A DNA stretch of 64,000 nucleotides from Sorghum bicolor (taxonomy: Eukaryota > Streptophyta > Magnoliopsida > Poales > Poaceae). Every line of letters starts with the position of its first letter. Positions within the stretch are counted from its first letter, which is position 1. Of the stretch, positions 48,801 to 59,981 are shown in pieces. Where the stretch lies: positions 4,451,997 through 4,515,996 of the forward strand of contig NC_012871.2 in NCBI RefSeq assembly GCF_000003195.3, given 5' to 3'. Both the position numbers and the translations under genes were made by a program. The notes beneath the pieces are model-generated. The model made no database searches. It worked only from the letters and a program-made list of their open reading frames with translations, and was not told the DNA's origin.

Positions 48801-50481
48801 AAATTTGATGAAGAGCCAAACTATGCAAAGCTTATCTCTCTTTTTGATGGTTTGATCGAAGCACCTGCCTCGAGACCAATCAGAATTGATGGGGCTCTCA
48901 AGGTCTGTACTAACTATTCCCTCCTTTCATATATAGTTAGATTTCTCTGGCCTTATATTTGTTTGTTCCTGTATAGGTTGGGCAGAAACGTGGAAGATTG
49001 CTTGCAAATCTAGAAGAAGATGAGCAGCCTAAAAAGAAGGTTAGATTAGGGAGCCCGGCAGCTCAATGGATTTCAGTTTATAATGCTAGGCGGCCCATGA
49101 AGCAGAGGTAATTACAATCATTTAATTAGATGCTACAAGGCATGATAGTTTGGTTGCTGCATTTCTCCATTAATACCTAGCTTTGTAAATATGACCATTA
49201 AGATGTGAGGAACTATTGTTGCTAAGCTTTGTTGTCAACATCTGTTGCTTGTTTCTTAGGTACCATTACAATGTGGCTGACTCAAGGCTAAGTCAACATG
49301 TAGAAAAAGGCAATGATGATGGGCTTTACATTAGTTGTGTGGCTTCCTCGGCAAACCTTTGGGCACTCATCATGGACGCAGGAACTGGTTTCTGTTCTCA
49401 AGTTTATGAGCTCTCACCAGTTTTTCTCCACAAGGTACAGTACTATCTGAGTCAAGCTTGACCATGCCTAATAATTAGTTTAGTTTGGAATTCTAACTCT
49501 GTTTCTAATGATACACAGGACTGGATAATGGAGCAGTGGGAGAAAAGTTACTACATAACAGCAATTGCTGGATCAACCAATGGGAGTTCATTGGTTGTCA
49601 TGTCCAAAGGTCGGAATTTTACTTTTTCTTGTTATTGCACATGCTTGCATATTGACATTCTGTTTTCTCACCATTTTCCCATTAGCAGTACATGCAAAAT
49701 CCTAATGTTTCTCTTGTATGTTCCTATCCATTATAAGGCCAGTTGCATCGCTCATTAATTATCAGGGCCTGCTATGGTATGATTGGGGGTAATACATTTT
49801 TACTATTGCAGGAACTCCTTACACTCAGCAATCGTACAAGGTTAGCGAATCATTCCCTTACAAGTGGATCAATAAAAAGTGGAAAGAAGGATTTCATGTA
49901 ACATCTATGGCCACTGCCGGAAATCGCTGGGGTGTAGTCATGTCAAGGAACTCAGGATTTTCTACTCAGGTTAGGATGATGGCATGACCATGCAGCATTA
50001 TTTGTGCTGTGTGCTTGGCTGCTCTTATTCCTCTGAATTGTATCAACTGATGCCTGAATATTTAACAAAACATCCCTCCCCCTCCAAATATTGTCAGGTT
50101 GTAGAGTTGGATTTCCTGTACCCTAGCGAAGGCATCCATCGGCGATGGGAGAGTGGTTACAGGATAACTTCCACAGCGGCCACCAATGACCAAGCTGCTT
50201 TCATCTTGAGCATGCCAAAGCGGAAGCCGATGGATGAGACACAAGAAACTCTCCGCACCTCTGCCTTCCCTAGCGCACATGTCAAGGTATCCCTGCAGCC
50301 CATGGAGACCCCATGTGTCTTGTGAAGTATCTACTTTTGCCCCGTTCTAATGCTTCAGATTTCGTTGCCATTATGTCGTCTGTTACTCATTCTAAGCTAA
50401 CCTCGCAAAAAACCTTTGTAGGAGAAATGGGCCAAGAATCTCTATATAGCTTCGATCTGCTATGGACGAACCGTGTGCTGA
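45818..50481 (+). CDS. MUT9-like / photoregulatory protein kinase (CK1 group)
   Basis: Sixteen coding exons, all GT-AG with matching phase: 45818-46249, 47292-47417, 47496-47569, 47642-47711, 47789-47844, 47930-48001, 48087-48181, 48338-48401, 48479-48608, 48687-48902, 48977-49107, 49260-49434, 49519-49609, 49812-49969, 50098-50286, 50422-50481; 712 aa. Residues 1-144 are a basic Lys/Pro/Ala-rich tail. The kinase domain starts near 150 with LGKGGFG (159-165), VALK (Lys190), HGDVKPEN (Asp282) and DLG (305-307) in place of DFG. The large conserved C-terminal part (about 450-712), ending SICYGRTVC, marks the plant MLK/PPK family. Known members are nuclear, phosphorylate histone H3 Thr3, PIFs and cryptochromes, and link light to the clock. 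A SINE lies in intron 1. Confidence 0.94.
46908..47203 (-). mobile_element. tRNA-derived SINE in kinase intron 1
   Basis: On the minus strand, TGGCTGAGTTGG (about 47188-47199) matches an RNA polymerase III A box. About 50 bases on, GGTTCAACTCC (about 47133-47143) matches a B box. The body continues through an A-rich tract and a GGTCTGGCCCCAGGCGTGG...GGGCAGG region to a T/A-rich end near 46910. This is the structure of grass SINEs; the head is tRNA-like, but it is not a tRNA gene. Target duplication is not determined. Confidence 0.65.
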
Positions 50482-50707
50482 TCGTGCACATGGAAGTCGA
50501 AGCGAGGGCCTCGATTCAAGAGATGTGAGATGGACGTTGAACCAAAATCAATTCTAATGATAGGATCAGTAGATCTGAAAATACGGTATGGGTATCCTAC
50601 CGTGATTGTAAAGAAATGTTGTATCGAATGCCGGCCGTGAGACCTTTCCTGGCATGAAGCTAATGCATTTGGGCAGAAATTCGTTGTTTTCGCTATATTT
50701 TGACTTA

Positions 50708-50979
50708 GTGGGTGTTTAGTTCCTCTTTCGCCCCCCCCCCCCCCCCAAAAGAAATCTGGTTTTGATTCATCATTTTGCACAATAGAATTAAACGCTGCAA
50801 AATTTTTAGCAAAATGGTTGTCATTCTCTACTTTTGATTTTGGCCTCAAGAGGCGATAAAGAAGGCAATAAATTCTACATTTTGGAGATTTTGGATGAAG
50901 CTAAACAAAATATAGCCTTAAAAATTTTGGTATTTTGTATTTCACCATTCTAAAGTAGTTGGCCAAACTAAATAGGCCC
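50708..50979. mobile_element. Tourist-like MITE, TSD TTA
   Basis: 272 bp just after the kinase gene, starting GTGGGTGTTTAGTTCC and ending with the inverted relative GGCCAAACTAAATAGGCCC, flanked by TTA at 50705-50707 and 50980-50982. It contains a run of about 15 C residues at 50731-50746. Confidence 0.65.
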
Positions 50980-51092
50980 TTAGTATATCTCCTTGGATCA
51001 GTTAAAATTTGCACGTGTATTCTTCTCTTTTGGTGCCCATGCTTTAACATTAGAGTAATGCGATCATCTAAGCAATGGGCTTCATTCAATCG

Positions 51093-51205
51093 GTCTCGTT
51101 CGCTTGAGCTTATTTATTGAATTTGTTAGTCATTTAATAATATTTTTTTTCACAATAAATCAACAAACAATAGTTTCTGCCATGATTTTTCTACAAGTGT
51201 TGTCT
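51093..51205. mobile_element. Small hAT-like MITE, second copy
   Basis: Shares GTTCGCTTGAGCTTATTTATTG and CACAATAAATCAACAAACAATA with the copy at 36429-36544. Ends are diverged. Confidence 0.45.
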
Positions 51206-51362
51206 GGTCCTCGAGGTCACATGACCTGTTGATTCCGGTTGGCATTCATAAATTTTTACATGTATATATAAGAATAAAAATTAATTTAAAGAAGAGTAAT
51301 TTTTTTGAGGGAAAAGTAAATGCTTTTTTGAGAGAATAAAGCAGAAGTAAATAAATTAGCCG

Positions 51363-51540
51363 AATACTTTATCTATTTCAAATTATAAGATATTCCAATT
51401 TTCTTCGAGAGTCAAAAAAACATATTAAGTTTGAGTAAAATTATAGAGAAAATTATAAAAATTATGACATAAAATAGTTATACTATAAAAACTTGAGATG
51501 ATCTCACTCTTCAAGAAAGTTGGAAGGTAGTAGTATTTGC
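51363..51540. mobile_element. Stowaway-type MITE remnant
   Basis: Contains CTATTTCAAATTATAAGATATTCC and other Stowaway interior words. The left end is recognisable; the right terminal repeat is degraded. Confidence 0.45.
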
Positions 51541-51543
51541 TAA

Positions 51544-51764
51544 GGCCTTGTTCAGTTCGCGATTTTTTTTTGGTTTTTTGCTACTGTATATGTGACAAAT
51601 ATTATCCAATTACAAAGTAAGTAGGCTCAAAAAATTTATCTCATAAATTACAGACAAACTGTGTAATTAGTTTTTATTTTCATCTATATTTAATACTTTA
51701 TACATGTGTATAAAGATTCGATGTGATGGAGAATCTTGAAAATTTTTATGAACTAAACAAGGCC
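51544..51764. mobile_element. MITE, GGCCTTGTTTAG family, copy 2, TSD TAA
   Basis: 221 bp, ends GGCCTTGTTCAGTTC and GAACTAAACAAGGCC, flanked by TAA (51541-51543 and 51765-51767). The interior matches copies 1 and 3. Confidence 0.85.
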
Positions 51765-51939
51765 TAAGTCAGGGCAGGCCCGATTAGATATGGGCCGAAT
51801 TGCCACACCCGCTTTGGCCCGAGTTGCCGCTAGGCCTTCTGTAGCCACGGACCATCGTCTCCAACGGCAACGAGGTCTTGAAATTAGTCATCAGTTCTTG
51901 AAATTCTAGTTCTAGAAGATTCCCCAACGGAACCCGGGC

Positions 51940-52470
51940 GTGCGCGCGCGCTTGCTCCCCCGCATCCCCATTCACGATTCACCTTCACCCGCGTGCTCGG
52001 TGCTCTCTATCTCTCTCTGCGACGACTGGGTGTGGGCTACCGCCGCCGCCGTGCCGAGGCCTTCGTCGGTCTCCTCTCCGGCGACGAGCACCCATCAGGT
52101 ATTTCGCACCCTTCTCTTACCTTCCCGCCGTGCGAAACCGAGCATCCAAACCCTAAGCTATTTGGCGTGCCTACTAACTTTTCACCCATGTCCCTGTATT
52201 GGGTCCGCCCCGCCACCGTTGACAGGATGCAGGAGCTCTCGGGGCTCCGATCCCTCGCTGGATCCACCTCGACGGCCATGGAGGCCGCAAACCCCAGGCC
52301 CTCCCCGGATACTGAGGGTTATTTAGTTTTTGCCTGATTTCCTCCACCTTGGTTTGACAAGCTATATTAATCTGTGTCATCACTGATTTCTCTTGGAATT
52401 TTATTTGGTTGCAGAGAAACCAGTCCAGGAGCAGGCTTCGGTGGAGAGTGATCTAGAAATGGCGGTATGA
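51940..52470 (+). pseudogene. 5' fragment of an unknown gene (two exons)
   Basis: A GC-rich leader-like island with TELO-like AAACCCTAAGC (about 52150), then an ATG at 52227 opening MQELSGLRSLAGSTSTAMEA. A donor G|GTTATT near 52317 and an acceptor TTGCAG| at 52415 would join to a second exon continuing EKPVQEQASVESDLEMA, with a donor MA|GTATGA near 52466. After that the sequence becomes AT-rich and no further exon is recognised before the next gene family at 53.1 kb. I read it as the start of a gene whose rest is deleted or lies too diverged to see. Family unknown. Confidence 0.4.
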
Positions 52471-52471
52471 T

Positions 52472-53094
52472 TATATATATATTGTGTGTTGAGTAATTTA
52501 ACCTTTGGTATGTTGGAATTGAATGTTGTACCTTTTTAGTATTGCCGAAGTCACTCTCATATTTGTAAAAAAAAGAAAAATCACTCTAATTATTTTCTGG
52601 ATGCATGTACTCCTTGAATTCATACTTTTCCTGTGAAAGAGCTCCGAACATTGCTGGGGAAGTCCACCTTCCCATTTTTCACTGTTTTGTTCTGTATGTT
52701 CTTATTTTGTGCTGATCCTGAGCTTAACTAAACAAGAGACATTGCCTCTTAGGAATCTATTATGTGTTTGGTGCTGATAGTGCTATTAAATTCAGAGAGG
52801 CTTACCTTTCATGTTGCAAATGTTCTGGTGCAATAGGTTAAATTGGTTTGGGTCACGCCATTGGAGATAATCTTAGGCTCGCCTGTATGCACGTGGGTGT
52901 GGAGGGGCCACCACAGTGCAAGCGCGGGACACGAGTTAAAGCGCGTGTGGGCCATGGTGTGGCATTGGACACGGAGCGGCGCGGGACATGGTGTGGGCGC
53001 AGGACACGGCACGACATGGCCCCCTTGTGAAGCAGGCGCGAGCGGCGGACGTCCGAACGCTAGACGTGGACGTGGAGCTGGATATCAAAAATAT
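52472..53094. other. No gene seen
   Basis: AT-rich up to 52850, then a GC-rich patch (52860-53080) with GGACACGG/GGGACATGG repeats. No recognisable coding sequence. Confidence 0.4.
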
Positions 53095-53342
53095 TTAGCA
53101 ATAAAAAAGAATCGCTAAACAAAGCCTAGTTTAATCTAATCCGTAATGAGTTATGGTTACGACTTGGATACTGATCGAAGAGTTAGGCGGTTATCAAACT
53201 GGATTGGGAAAGAACGGGAGTCGGCAAGAGAGACTATATATTAATCAATGATATAGCCGATGAAGAGAGAAAAATAAAACGACAGAAATCCAGATTATAG
53301 CCGGCCGGACGCGCGTCTCGATCGCTTGCTAGCTGCTCGGCC

Positions 53343-53560
53343 ATGGGGACACCGTCGGCGGAGCACCACGAGTACGACCTCCTATGCCGCTTGCTAGAAG
53401 AAGGCCGGTCCTGGTCTCCCCCTCCACCACCGGCCACCGCCACGCCGTCGGCGCCGTCGCCGGTGCCATTGTCGTCACATCTGAGCCGCGCAGGCGTACT
53501 CCGGCATGGGCAAGCGCGATGAGGGTAGGTACACGGAACACGCGACTGATGCTACAGACT

Positions 53561-53594
<34 letters not shown>

Positions 53595-53848
53595 CAGTAA
53601 GTAAATCTGATGGTTGGTTTCACTCTGTGGCGCAGGGGTTCTCCAATACCATGTGTCTGGTGATGTTGGTGTTCCTCGCGCCCACGGCGATGCAGCAGTC
53701 GACGAACAAGGAGCGTGTGTTCATCTGCGTCGGCATCTTCCTCATGGGATCAGCCGTAGCAAACATGATGAGGAGGAGGGATAAGATAGGTTGCTGTAGT
53801 CTCATGTGCCAATTCCTAGATGCATGGACATACGTTTGGCCCTATTGA
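53343..53848 (+). pseudogene. Small two-exon membrane-protein gene, copy A (probably frameshifted)
   Basis: Exon 1 (53343-53524) starts MGTPSAEHHEYDLLCRLLEEG, sharing the D-L-x-x-x-L-L-E-E-G core with copy C. Exon 2 (53636-53848) reads GFSNTMCLVMLVFLAPTAM then a second hydrophobic stretch (VFICVGIFLMGSAVANMM) and ends at a TGA. Both borders are GT-AG. Before the donor the exon 1 frame hits a TGA at 53520-53522; in the neighbouring frame the same DNA reads AWASAMR, aligning with AWKIAIR of copy C, so an indel lies upstream. A (TA)n tract fills the intron. The promoter region is shared with copy B. It could still make a truncated peptide. Function unknown. Confidence 0.5.
53564..53591. repeat. 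(TA)n microsatellite in the copy A intron
   Basis: A 28-base AT dinucleotide tract between the donor at 53525 and the acceptor at 53634-53635. Confidence 0.95.
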
Positions 53849-54059
53849 TTGCCTGCGGCACTGGTTGGTAGGTACTCCCTCGAGACATTCTAAGTTCCCC
53901 TAACTAAATTTGAGCTATCGTTGGATGACTAGTGAGATTAAACTATTTTAACTTTTTTTTAGTCAGTGTATTTGAAAGTTTAGCTACTAAAATAACTAAA
54001 ATTTAGTTGGCTAAAATTTAACAAGAGGAACCAAGGCCCTAGAGAGTCAAACCAGAAGA

Positions 54060-54203
54060 ATTAAAAAGATTTATGACATCAAATAGATATACTTTATTTG
54101 ACATCGTAAATGCTATTATCTTATCACATATGTTTGATCAAACTTTAAATGATTTGACTCTTCAAAATTCTTGAAATAACTTATAATGTGGGACAAAGAG
54201 AGT
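54060..54203. mobile_element. Stowaway-type MITE remnant
   Basis: Interior words TTTGATCAAACTTTAAATGATTTGACT and the right end ACTTATAATGTGGGACAAAGAGAG recall Stowaway elements. The left end is eroded. Confidence 0.45.
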
Positions 54204-54504
54204 ATTTTGTTGTGCCTCAATTGGAGGTTCTATTATTTTCACAAAAGCAACTATAAACAGCTTAATATAGTGCACATGTTGCGGCCAGAGTGTGATGCCC
54301 CGGATAAATTTTGGCTTGAAAGTGAATTTTTTTTGACAGAACGAATAATGCTTTAATTTGTTTTCAGCTTGACACGAGTCATTACGGTGGTATATAAAAG
54401 TAGTAACTAATAATATGATGTTTCTCAAATCATGGATATGTATTGCGGTAATGTCTTTGCATCTCAACCTTTCTGGATTACCATATAGTTGAGGTGGGTT
54501 TCGA

Positions 54505-55190
54505 TCTGTCTAACTATCTTCCTATCTGTCTGTCTATCTATCTATCAAACGTGCAACCTCCTTCTCCGGTGAGCCACACCTCTTATATTCTAGTGAGGAC
54601 ATGGTGTACAAGTCATTTTCATTGTAGTCTATGATCTATACTTCAAGTGCATGAGTCCTCTGCCGCGTGTTGCTAGACATGGCCTTGTCACATATGCAGG
54701 AGTCAATAGCGCCGCAACCACCCCCTGACGCCACTGCTATCCTTCTGGCACTTAACTGTTAGGGGCTGTTGTCTACTGCAGACCTGCAGTGCAGCCTCCC
54801 CTAGGTGAGCCTTCTCGAGGCTTCCTTGGCCTACAAGGAGTGAAAGGGATGACTAGTGGGTCTATAGCCATGCTCTAGAGTTGGTGAAGTTCCTTGTCTT
54901 ATTGGGTCACGTCGATTGCGTGACCCTACCGAAGGAGTGGCCGATAGGGCCTCACCCCCATTGAATGGGCAGAGGGCATGGTATCTGGATTCCTGGGCTC
55001 AGCCCCGATATGTGACTCGGGGCGACGGTTGCCCTGGGTATATGATGGGCGGAAGTCGGGCAACCGTCGCTTCGTGGCCTGGGGCCGTGGTCGATCCCTC
55101 GAGCCTCAAGTGGCGGTGGTAGGGTGCGTGGCCTAGCTTTGACTCCTTCTAGAGGGTGTGCACGAACGGAGTTTGCAAAGATGCCGGATT

Positions 55191-55238
<48 letters not shown>
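54505..55238. repeat. Segment bounded by inverted (TCTA)/(TAGA) microsatellites
   Basis: A TCTA/TCTG tract at 54505-54547 and a TAGA tract at 55191-55226 (then GA to 55238) face each other around 640 bases of moderately GC-rich, gene-free DNA. The interior begins CAAACGTGCAACCTCC and ends GTTTGCAAAGATGCCGGATT. The layout recalls Micron-type elements, which sit inside microsatellites, though those use TA tracts. The frame at 54916-55122 inside is not convincing. Confidence 0.5.
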
Positions 55239-55527
55239 AGATGTTTGCTAAGTTAGAGAAGATGCAGGCCGACGCGGTTGTGGCGGCGAGATTTCAAGCG
55301 ACTGAATTGTAGGAAATCGTGACAAAAAATCGCTAAACAAAGTATAGTTAATCTAATCCGTAATCAGTTATGGACTATTAGGAGTCCGATCTGGTGGATT
55401 GGGAAAGAACAGGAGTAGGCAAGAGAGACTATTAAGCAAATTGGTAGCCGATAAATAGATGGGAGATAAATGAAACAACAGAAATCCAGATCAACCGCAC
55501 GCGTGTCTTGCCTGCTAGCTGCTCGGC

Positions 55528-56603
55528 CATGGGACACCGTCGGCGGAGCACCACAAGTGCGACCGCCTATACTGCTTGCTAGAAGAAGGCCTGCCTTCTT
55601 CATTATGAAATACATGCTTCGGCATGATCGCCAAAAAGGAAGAAGGCTTGCCTCCTGCAGCCACCGCCGGCGCCGTGCCGTCGCAGCCCCCGTTGCCATC
55701 TCGGTCGCCACACGATGGCGCGCCCTGCACAACATCTGAGCCACTGAGTAGGCGTACCCCCGCATAGCGTGATCAGGGTAGGTACACGGAACGCCACTGC
55801 ATGCTATCTACACTAGTACATCCGAGCTTTGCACTAGCGGTTTAAGAAGCATTTATGCTGGCAGCTACTGGAACCGCCAGTGGCAAAGGCTAGTAGAAAC
55901 TAACTAATATGCATGTGATTACCTAAGAACCGTCAGTGGTAATCAACTTTCCCTGGCGGTTCATTTAAGTGAGCCGCTAGCGATAATAACATTTTCACGA
56001 GCGCTTCATGCAAATAGATGCCAGTGTAATTCTGATTACCTTGTCGGTCTATAAGTCAACCGCTAGCGATAATGCATGCTAGCTACACATCACGTGCCTG
56101 TGGAAAGAATTACCACCGGCGGATTTGCACGCTAGCCGCCTGTGAAATCCATCTCTACAGTGGTGGTTTGTTGGACAAGCCGCCTTAGGAATGTTTTTTT
56201 TTCACAGACGGTGCTTCTGATTGACCGTATGTGAAGCCGATTTTTGAGTCAAGGACTCACTGTTTTCTTTCTACTAGCGTGTGTTCATTTCGAACCACCA
56301 GTAGAGAAAAAGAGTGAAAGCTTGGCTGTACTAGTGCTATAGACTAGATGACGTGCTCCACGTCTCCACTGCGTGTATATATATGAACAATACAATATAT
56401 GATGGGGTGGGTTTCTCTCTGCAGGGTTTCTCCAATAGGTGTGGCTGGTGATCATGGTGCTCCACGTCGCGCTGCTGGCGCGATGCGGTCGACCAACAAG
56501 GAGGATGTGTTTCTCTGCGTCTTCCCGGTCCTGTCCTTCGCCTTCCCGGCCGGTCCTCGGTTACGTGTGGTCACTTTGGGATCAGCCGTAGCAAGCACAT
56601 GAT
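55528..56603 (+). pseudogene. Small two-exon membrane-protein gene, copy B (broken)
   Basis: Upstream DNA from about 55320 and the start ATGGGACACCGTCGG match copy A, but one G is missing right after the ATG, shifting the frame. The LLEEG-coding region is followed by a ~50-bp insertion. The donor region GATCAGG|GTAGG is kept at about 55775. The intron holds a 526-bp CACTA element. The exon 2-like part begins after TCTCTGCAG| at about 56424 with TTTCTCCAATA, then loses frame, and ends with GGATCAGCCGTAGCAA as in copy A. A solo LTR starts 20 bases later. Certainly a pseudogene. Confidence 0.7.
55811..56336. mobile_element. Non-autonomous CACTA (En/Spm) element, TSD CTA
   Basis: 526 bp with ends CACTAGTACATCCGAGCTTT and AAAGCTTGGCTGTACTAGTG, which are inverted relatives. 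A 3-bp CTA duplication flanks it (55808-55810 and 56337-56339). Subterminal repeats of the AACCGCCAGTGG / GAACCGCTAGCG type in both orientations are the expected transposase-binding repeats. No transposase is present. It lies in the intron of copy B. Confidence 0.92.
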
Positions 56604-56623
56604 GATTATATGTGCAGAGATAT

Positions 56624-59119
56624 TGTAATACCCGATTTTAAGGACAAAATCAGATATACACCATATATGAGTTTTAGAAGTCAACTCTCACATATAGCTA
56701 CAAATAAGGGGTAATATCAAAAGACAATGCATAAATTATATAACGTACATAATATAAAAGAGATAACCTTTGATAGCAAACAACGGATAGACAACTCCAA
56801 ACTTCGGGTATTAACTTCTCTCTACAGGATCCAACTGACTGGTTGATCACAAGCCTAAGCTTCTCGTGAGGTTTGGGGGACATAGCAAGAGTGAGTCCAT
56901 GTCGAACTCAACTAGTATAGCAACTAGATTGTATATATCCCACAATCTCATGATCAATGTGACATAAATAATGTAAAGCATTAAATAATAAATAATGAAC
57001 ATATATAACACACAAGAATTATTATCGTCGATGCAAGAATCCCAAAGGCCGCTCTTGTCCGTAAGCACGGCTAGTATACTAGTATTTAACACTCTGCAGA
57101 GGTTGTACATCTTTACCCATGAGTCATGATTTACCCTTTCGCCCGAGGTGATCAGCCTCTTAACCCACTTCCAAGGAAGGTCGGCAGGGATCACTATGAA
57201 GCCTTTCAAATGTTCGTCTAACATGTTAGGGCCGCAAGGTTTACTTTGCGCGAAGATATAGAGCCCCCCTTCCGATGGCACAATGACTCGCAGCCTATAC
57301 ACATACAGACAAAGGCCACACTATACCCAAAACGGTTCAGCCCCTCCGCCCTTTTGGATAACCTCTAACAAGTTAGAAAAGGTCTTCATACTGAGCTAAA
57401 GCCAGAGCCATTATAGCCCTCATGGTTGCACTGTTGTCCCGGTTATCACTTACAGATAAATCATCAAGTGGCTAAAAAGTCATTTTTATCATTTATTACT
57501 TAACATTAATCTAGTCACAGGATCATGGCCACAGAAATAAAATCCAAATGCTATACTTGATCCTGCTGGTCTTACTAGTTGTCTAAGGCTCTGATCTTGA
57601 TCACTGAAGCACTCCTGTTCACCACAGATTGCTCACCGTCTAAACTCGATCATCAATCACCAACACATAACAATCGAAGACAAACATACACGAAGCAAAC
57701 AAGACTACAATTAGAACAGTACACCAATCATATAAAAAAAGTATAGAGAGTTCATAAAAAGATTCTACGCAGCGCTACGATATCATAGACGTAAAGATCA
57801 CGAAAATCGGAGCTAAAACGGAGAAGTTATGAATTTTCTAAGATTTTATATAGAAAAGTAATTAATTAATTAGGGTCACGAAAATAAAAAGTTTCAAACT
57901 GAGAAAACAATATTACTAACATGTAGAGCTCATTAAAACGAACCTAACGCAATTTGAATGGGTCAAATCGGAGTTAAAATGAATATTTTATGGCCAAAAG
58001 AAAGTCAGTGGCAATTCTGTAAATAGTGAAAACGTATTTTTAATCTAAAACCGAGCTGTTTGTATTTTCCAAACTGAAAGATAAATTGATTGGGGCTTAC
58101 GTTGGTGGACAGGGAGTAGGTTCACCGGCAGTGACGCTTTCTTGGAGCTACAGCAACGCCGGAGCAGCCGACCGTTCGTAGATGTCGTGTATAGGCGAGA
58201 CGATGGCGATCACGTTGTAGAGAAGAAAATATAAATTTTATTTTACTACCTTAGGAATTCTCAAATTAGAGGCTTCTCATATGATAGTCTTTGATGTGCT
58301 TTGCCTAAGGGGTTGGTACATATATATAGGGAGAAAAACTCCCCACCTCTACGTCAACTAGCGATATGGTACTAATTGATTTGCAACCTTCATCTTTACT
58401 AATAGGCCTAATTAATTATTAAAGCTCATTAGTAAATAAAGACATTGATCATTGATATCATGGGCTTGAGCGTGAGATAAAACGAAAGATTTTATTATTT
58501 TCGAAATTAATTAATTTGGCGAATAAAATAATCATAGAAAAGTCCAGATTTATAATTTAAGCCATGAAAAATACTCCGAAAGCTTCGAAAATTCAGGAAA
58601 AATTCTCAGAGATATTATAGAACATGGGGAACCCGAATAAAGCTTTTGGCTCTTATGAGAAGATTGTTTGGAGCATCTAAAAATTAGATCATGCTCACAG
58701 AAAAGTGAGAACAGAAGCTGAAAAAATTCCCGAAAAATTTGTAGAGAGTGCTTGATGAACGATAAACTAAAAGAAGTGCTTTGAGTGACAAAGAAAATAT
58801 TTTAGGAATGTCCTAATAAAAATTTGAGCTTAGAAACAAGGAATTTGGTTGTAGATAAAAGATAAATACGTGCCGAATAAGGAAGATCGATCTACTAAAC
58901 GTATTTTAAATATTTTTCTTACTATCAACACATAAAGGAGCAACAAACATCACATCAAAACATATGCACCAGCATATATACATAATAATATTGCTAAGAC
59001 TTATGATAAATTTTAATTTAATGAAAAATATTATTTTTCCTATATTTTTATGAGCATAAAAATACAAAATTAAATAATTTTATTTATATTTTAAAAGGAG
59101 TAAATTTTAGTGTGTTACA
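56624..59119 (-). mobile_element. Solo LTR, 2496 bp, gypsy-like, TSD GATAT
   Basis: Plus-strand ends are TGTAATACCCG and GTGTGTTACA, with exact GATAT duplications at 56619-56623 and 59120-59124. There is no internal coding region. Read on the minus strand it matches the left-edge LTR (1-1330 plus 3306-3846), including ATTCATTTTAACTCCGATTTGACC and CCATGAGGGCTATAATGGC blocks. The long frame at 56847-57302 (minus) runs through this repeat and is not a gene. It inserted just behind the copy B pseudogene. Confidence 0.9.
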
Positions 59120-59124
59120 GATAT

Positions 59125-59981
59125 ATGTATGTGACCGGGAACAGAAAGGGATGCTGTTTTTCTTTGGTCCAAACAGGTGCGGCCAGAATATTCCGCGAAC
59201 GCTCACAGACGACGCTTACAGACGAGCGATCAAAATTCTGACATCATGACTTTCTATTTTAGGAAAAATCAATTCCCGTTTTTTGGGTGGTCTACTCCTT
59301 CACCCTGTAATCCTTCAATCCTTTTCTAACTGTGACGTCAGCACGTGGTGCAAGGTAGAAAAAAACAAAATATTTATTTCAAAATACTACAACCTTTTAA
59401 TGGTGTTTCTATTTTTACTTTCGTTTACACTGGTGGGTTCTATACGACAAGATGAACAAAACTAGACCTTATTACATATGTTTCGAAGAATATTTTATGT
59501 ACCAATTTATGTGTACTAACTTAATTATGACATATAACTTATATGCCAAAAATTATGTACAAAAGTTACTAAACACACATTATGTATAAAAGTTATTCAA
59601 AACAAATGAATGAATTAACTTATAACTTATGTCAGAATTTGAAAACAAATTATATTGAACACAAATGAACGAATTAACTTATAACTTATACCAAAACTTG
59701 AAAACGCAAAAGTTATAAAACATAACTTATGTACAATAGCTATCAAACGCATTCTATATAACTTATATACATAAATTATTATGGAAAGGAGAGCGAGGGA
59801 AAGAGGGGGCGCAGCCCTCGGCCCGATCATCCAATTCGCTCCGACGATCTAGGAATGGTTTAGTAGTCAAAGCAACTTTGTCACTTTCGTGTACCCATCG
59901 GATGGCAGCCCTTGCGAGTACCGATTCACTCTGCGTAGATTGACTAAATGCAGAAAGCCTTCCACTGGCAAGATTTCTCGT
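59125..59981. other. AT-rich repeat-derived DNA, no gene
   Basis: Repeated words of the ACTTATGTACAAAAGTTAT type occur many times between 59460 and 59760 and again at 60440-60680. The text at 59170-59225 (CAGACGACGCTTACAGACGAG) looks like a transposon end, but its partner is not found. Confidence 0.4.

Noticed and set aside
50731..50746. Poly-C run
   Set aside because: Simple homopolymer inside a MITE; length may also be an assembly artefact.
56847..57302. 151-codon minus-strand frame
   Set aside because: Lies wholly within the solo LTR; the corresponding part of the left-edge LTR is broken, so it is not under selection.
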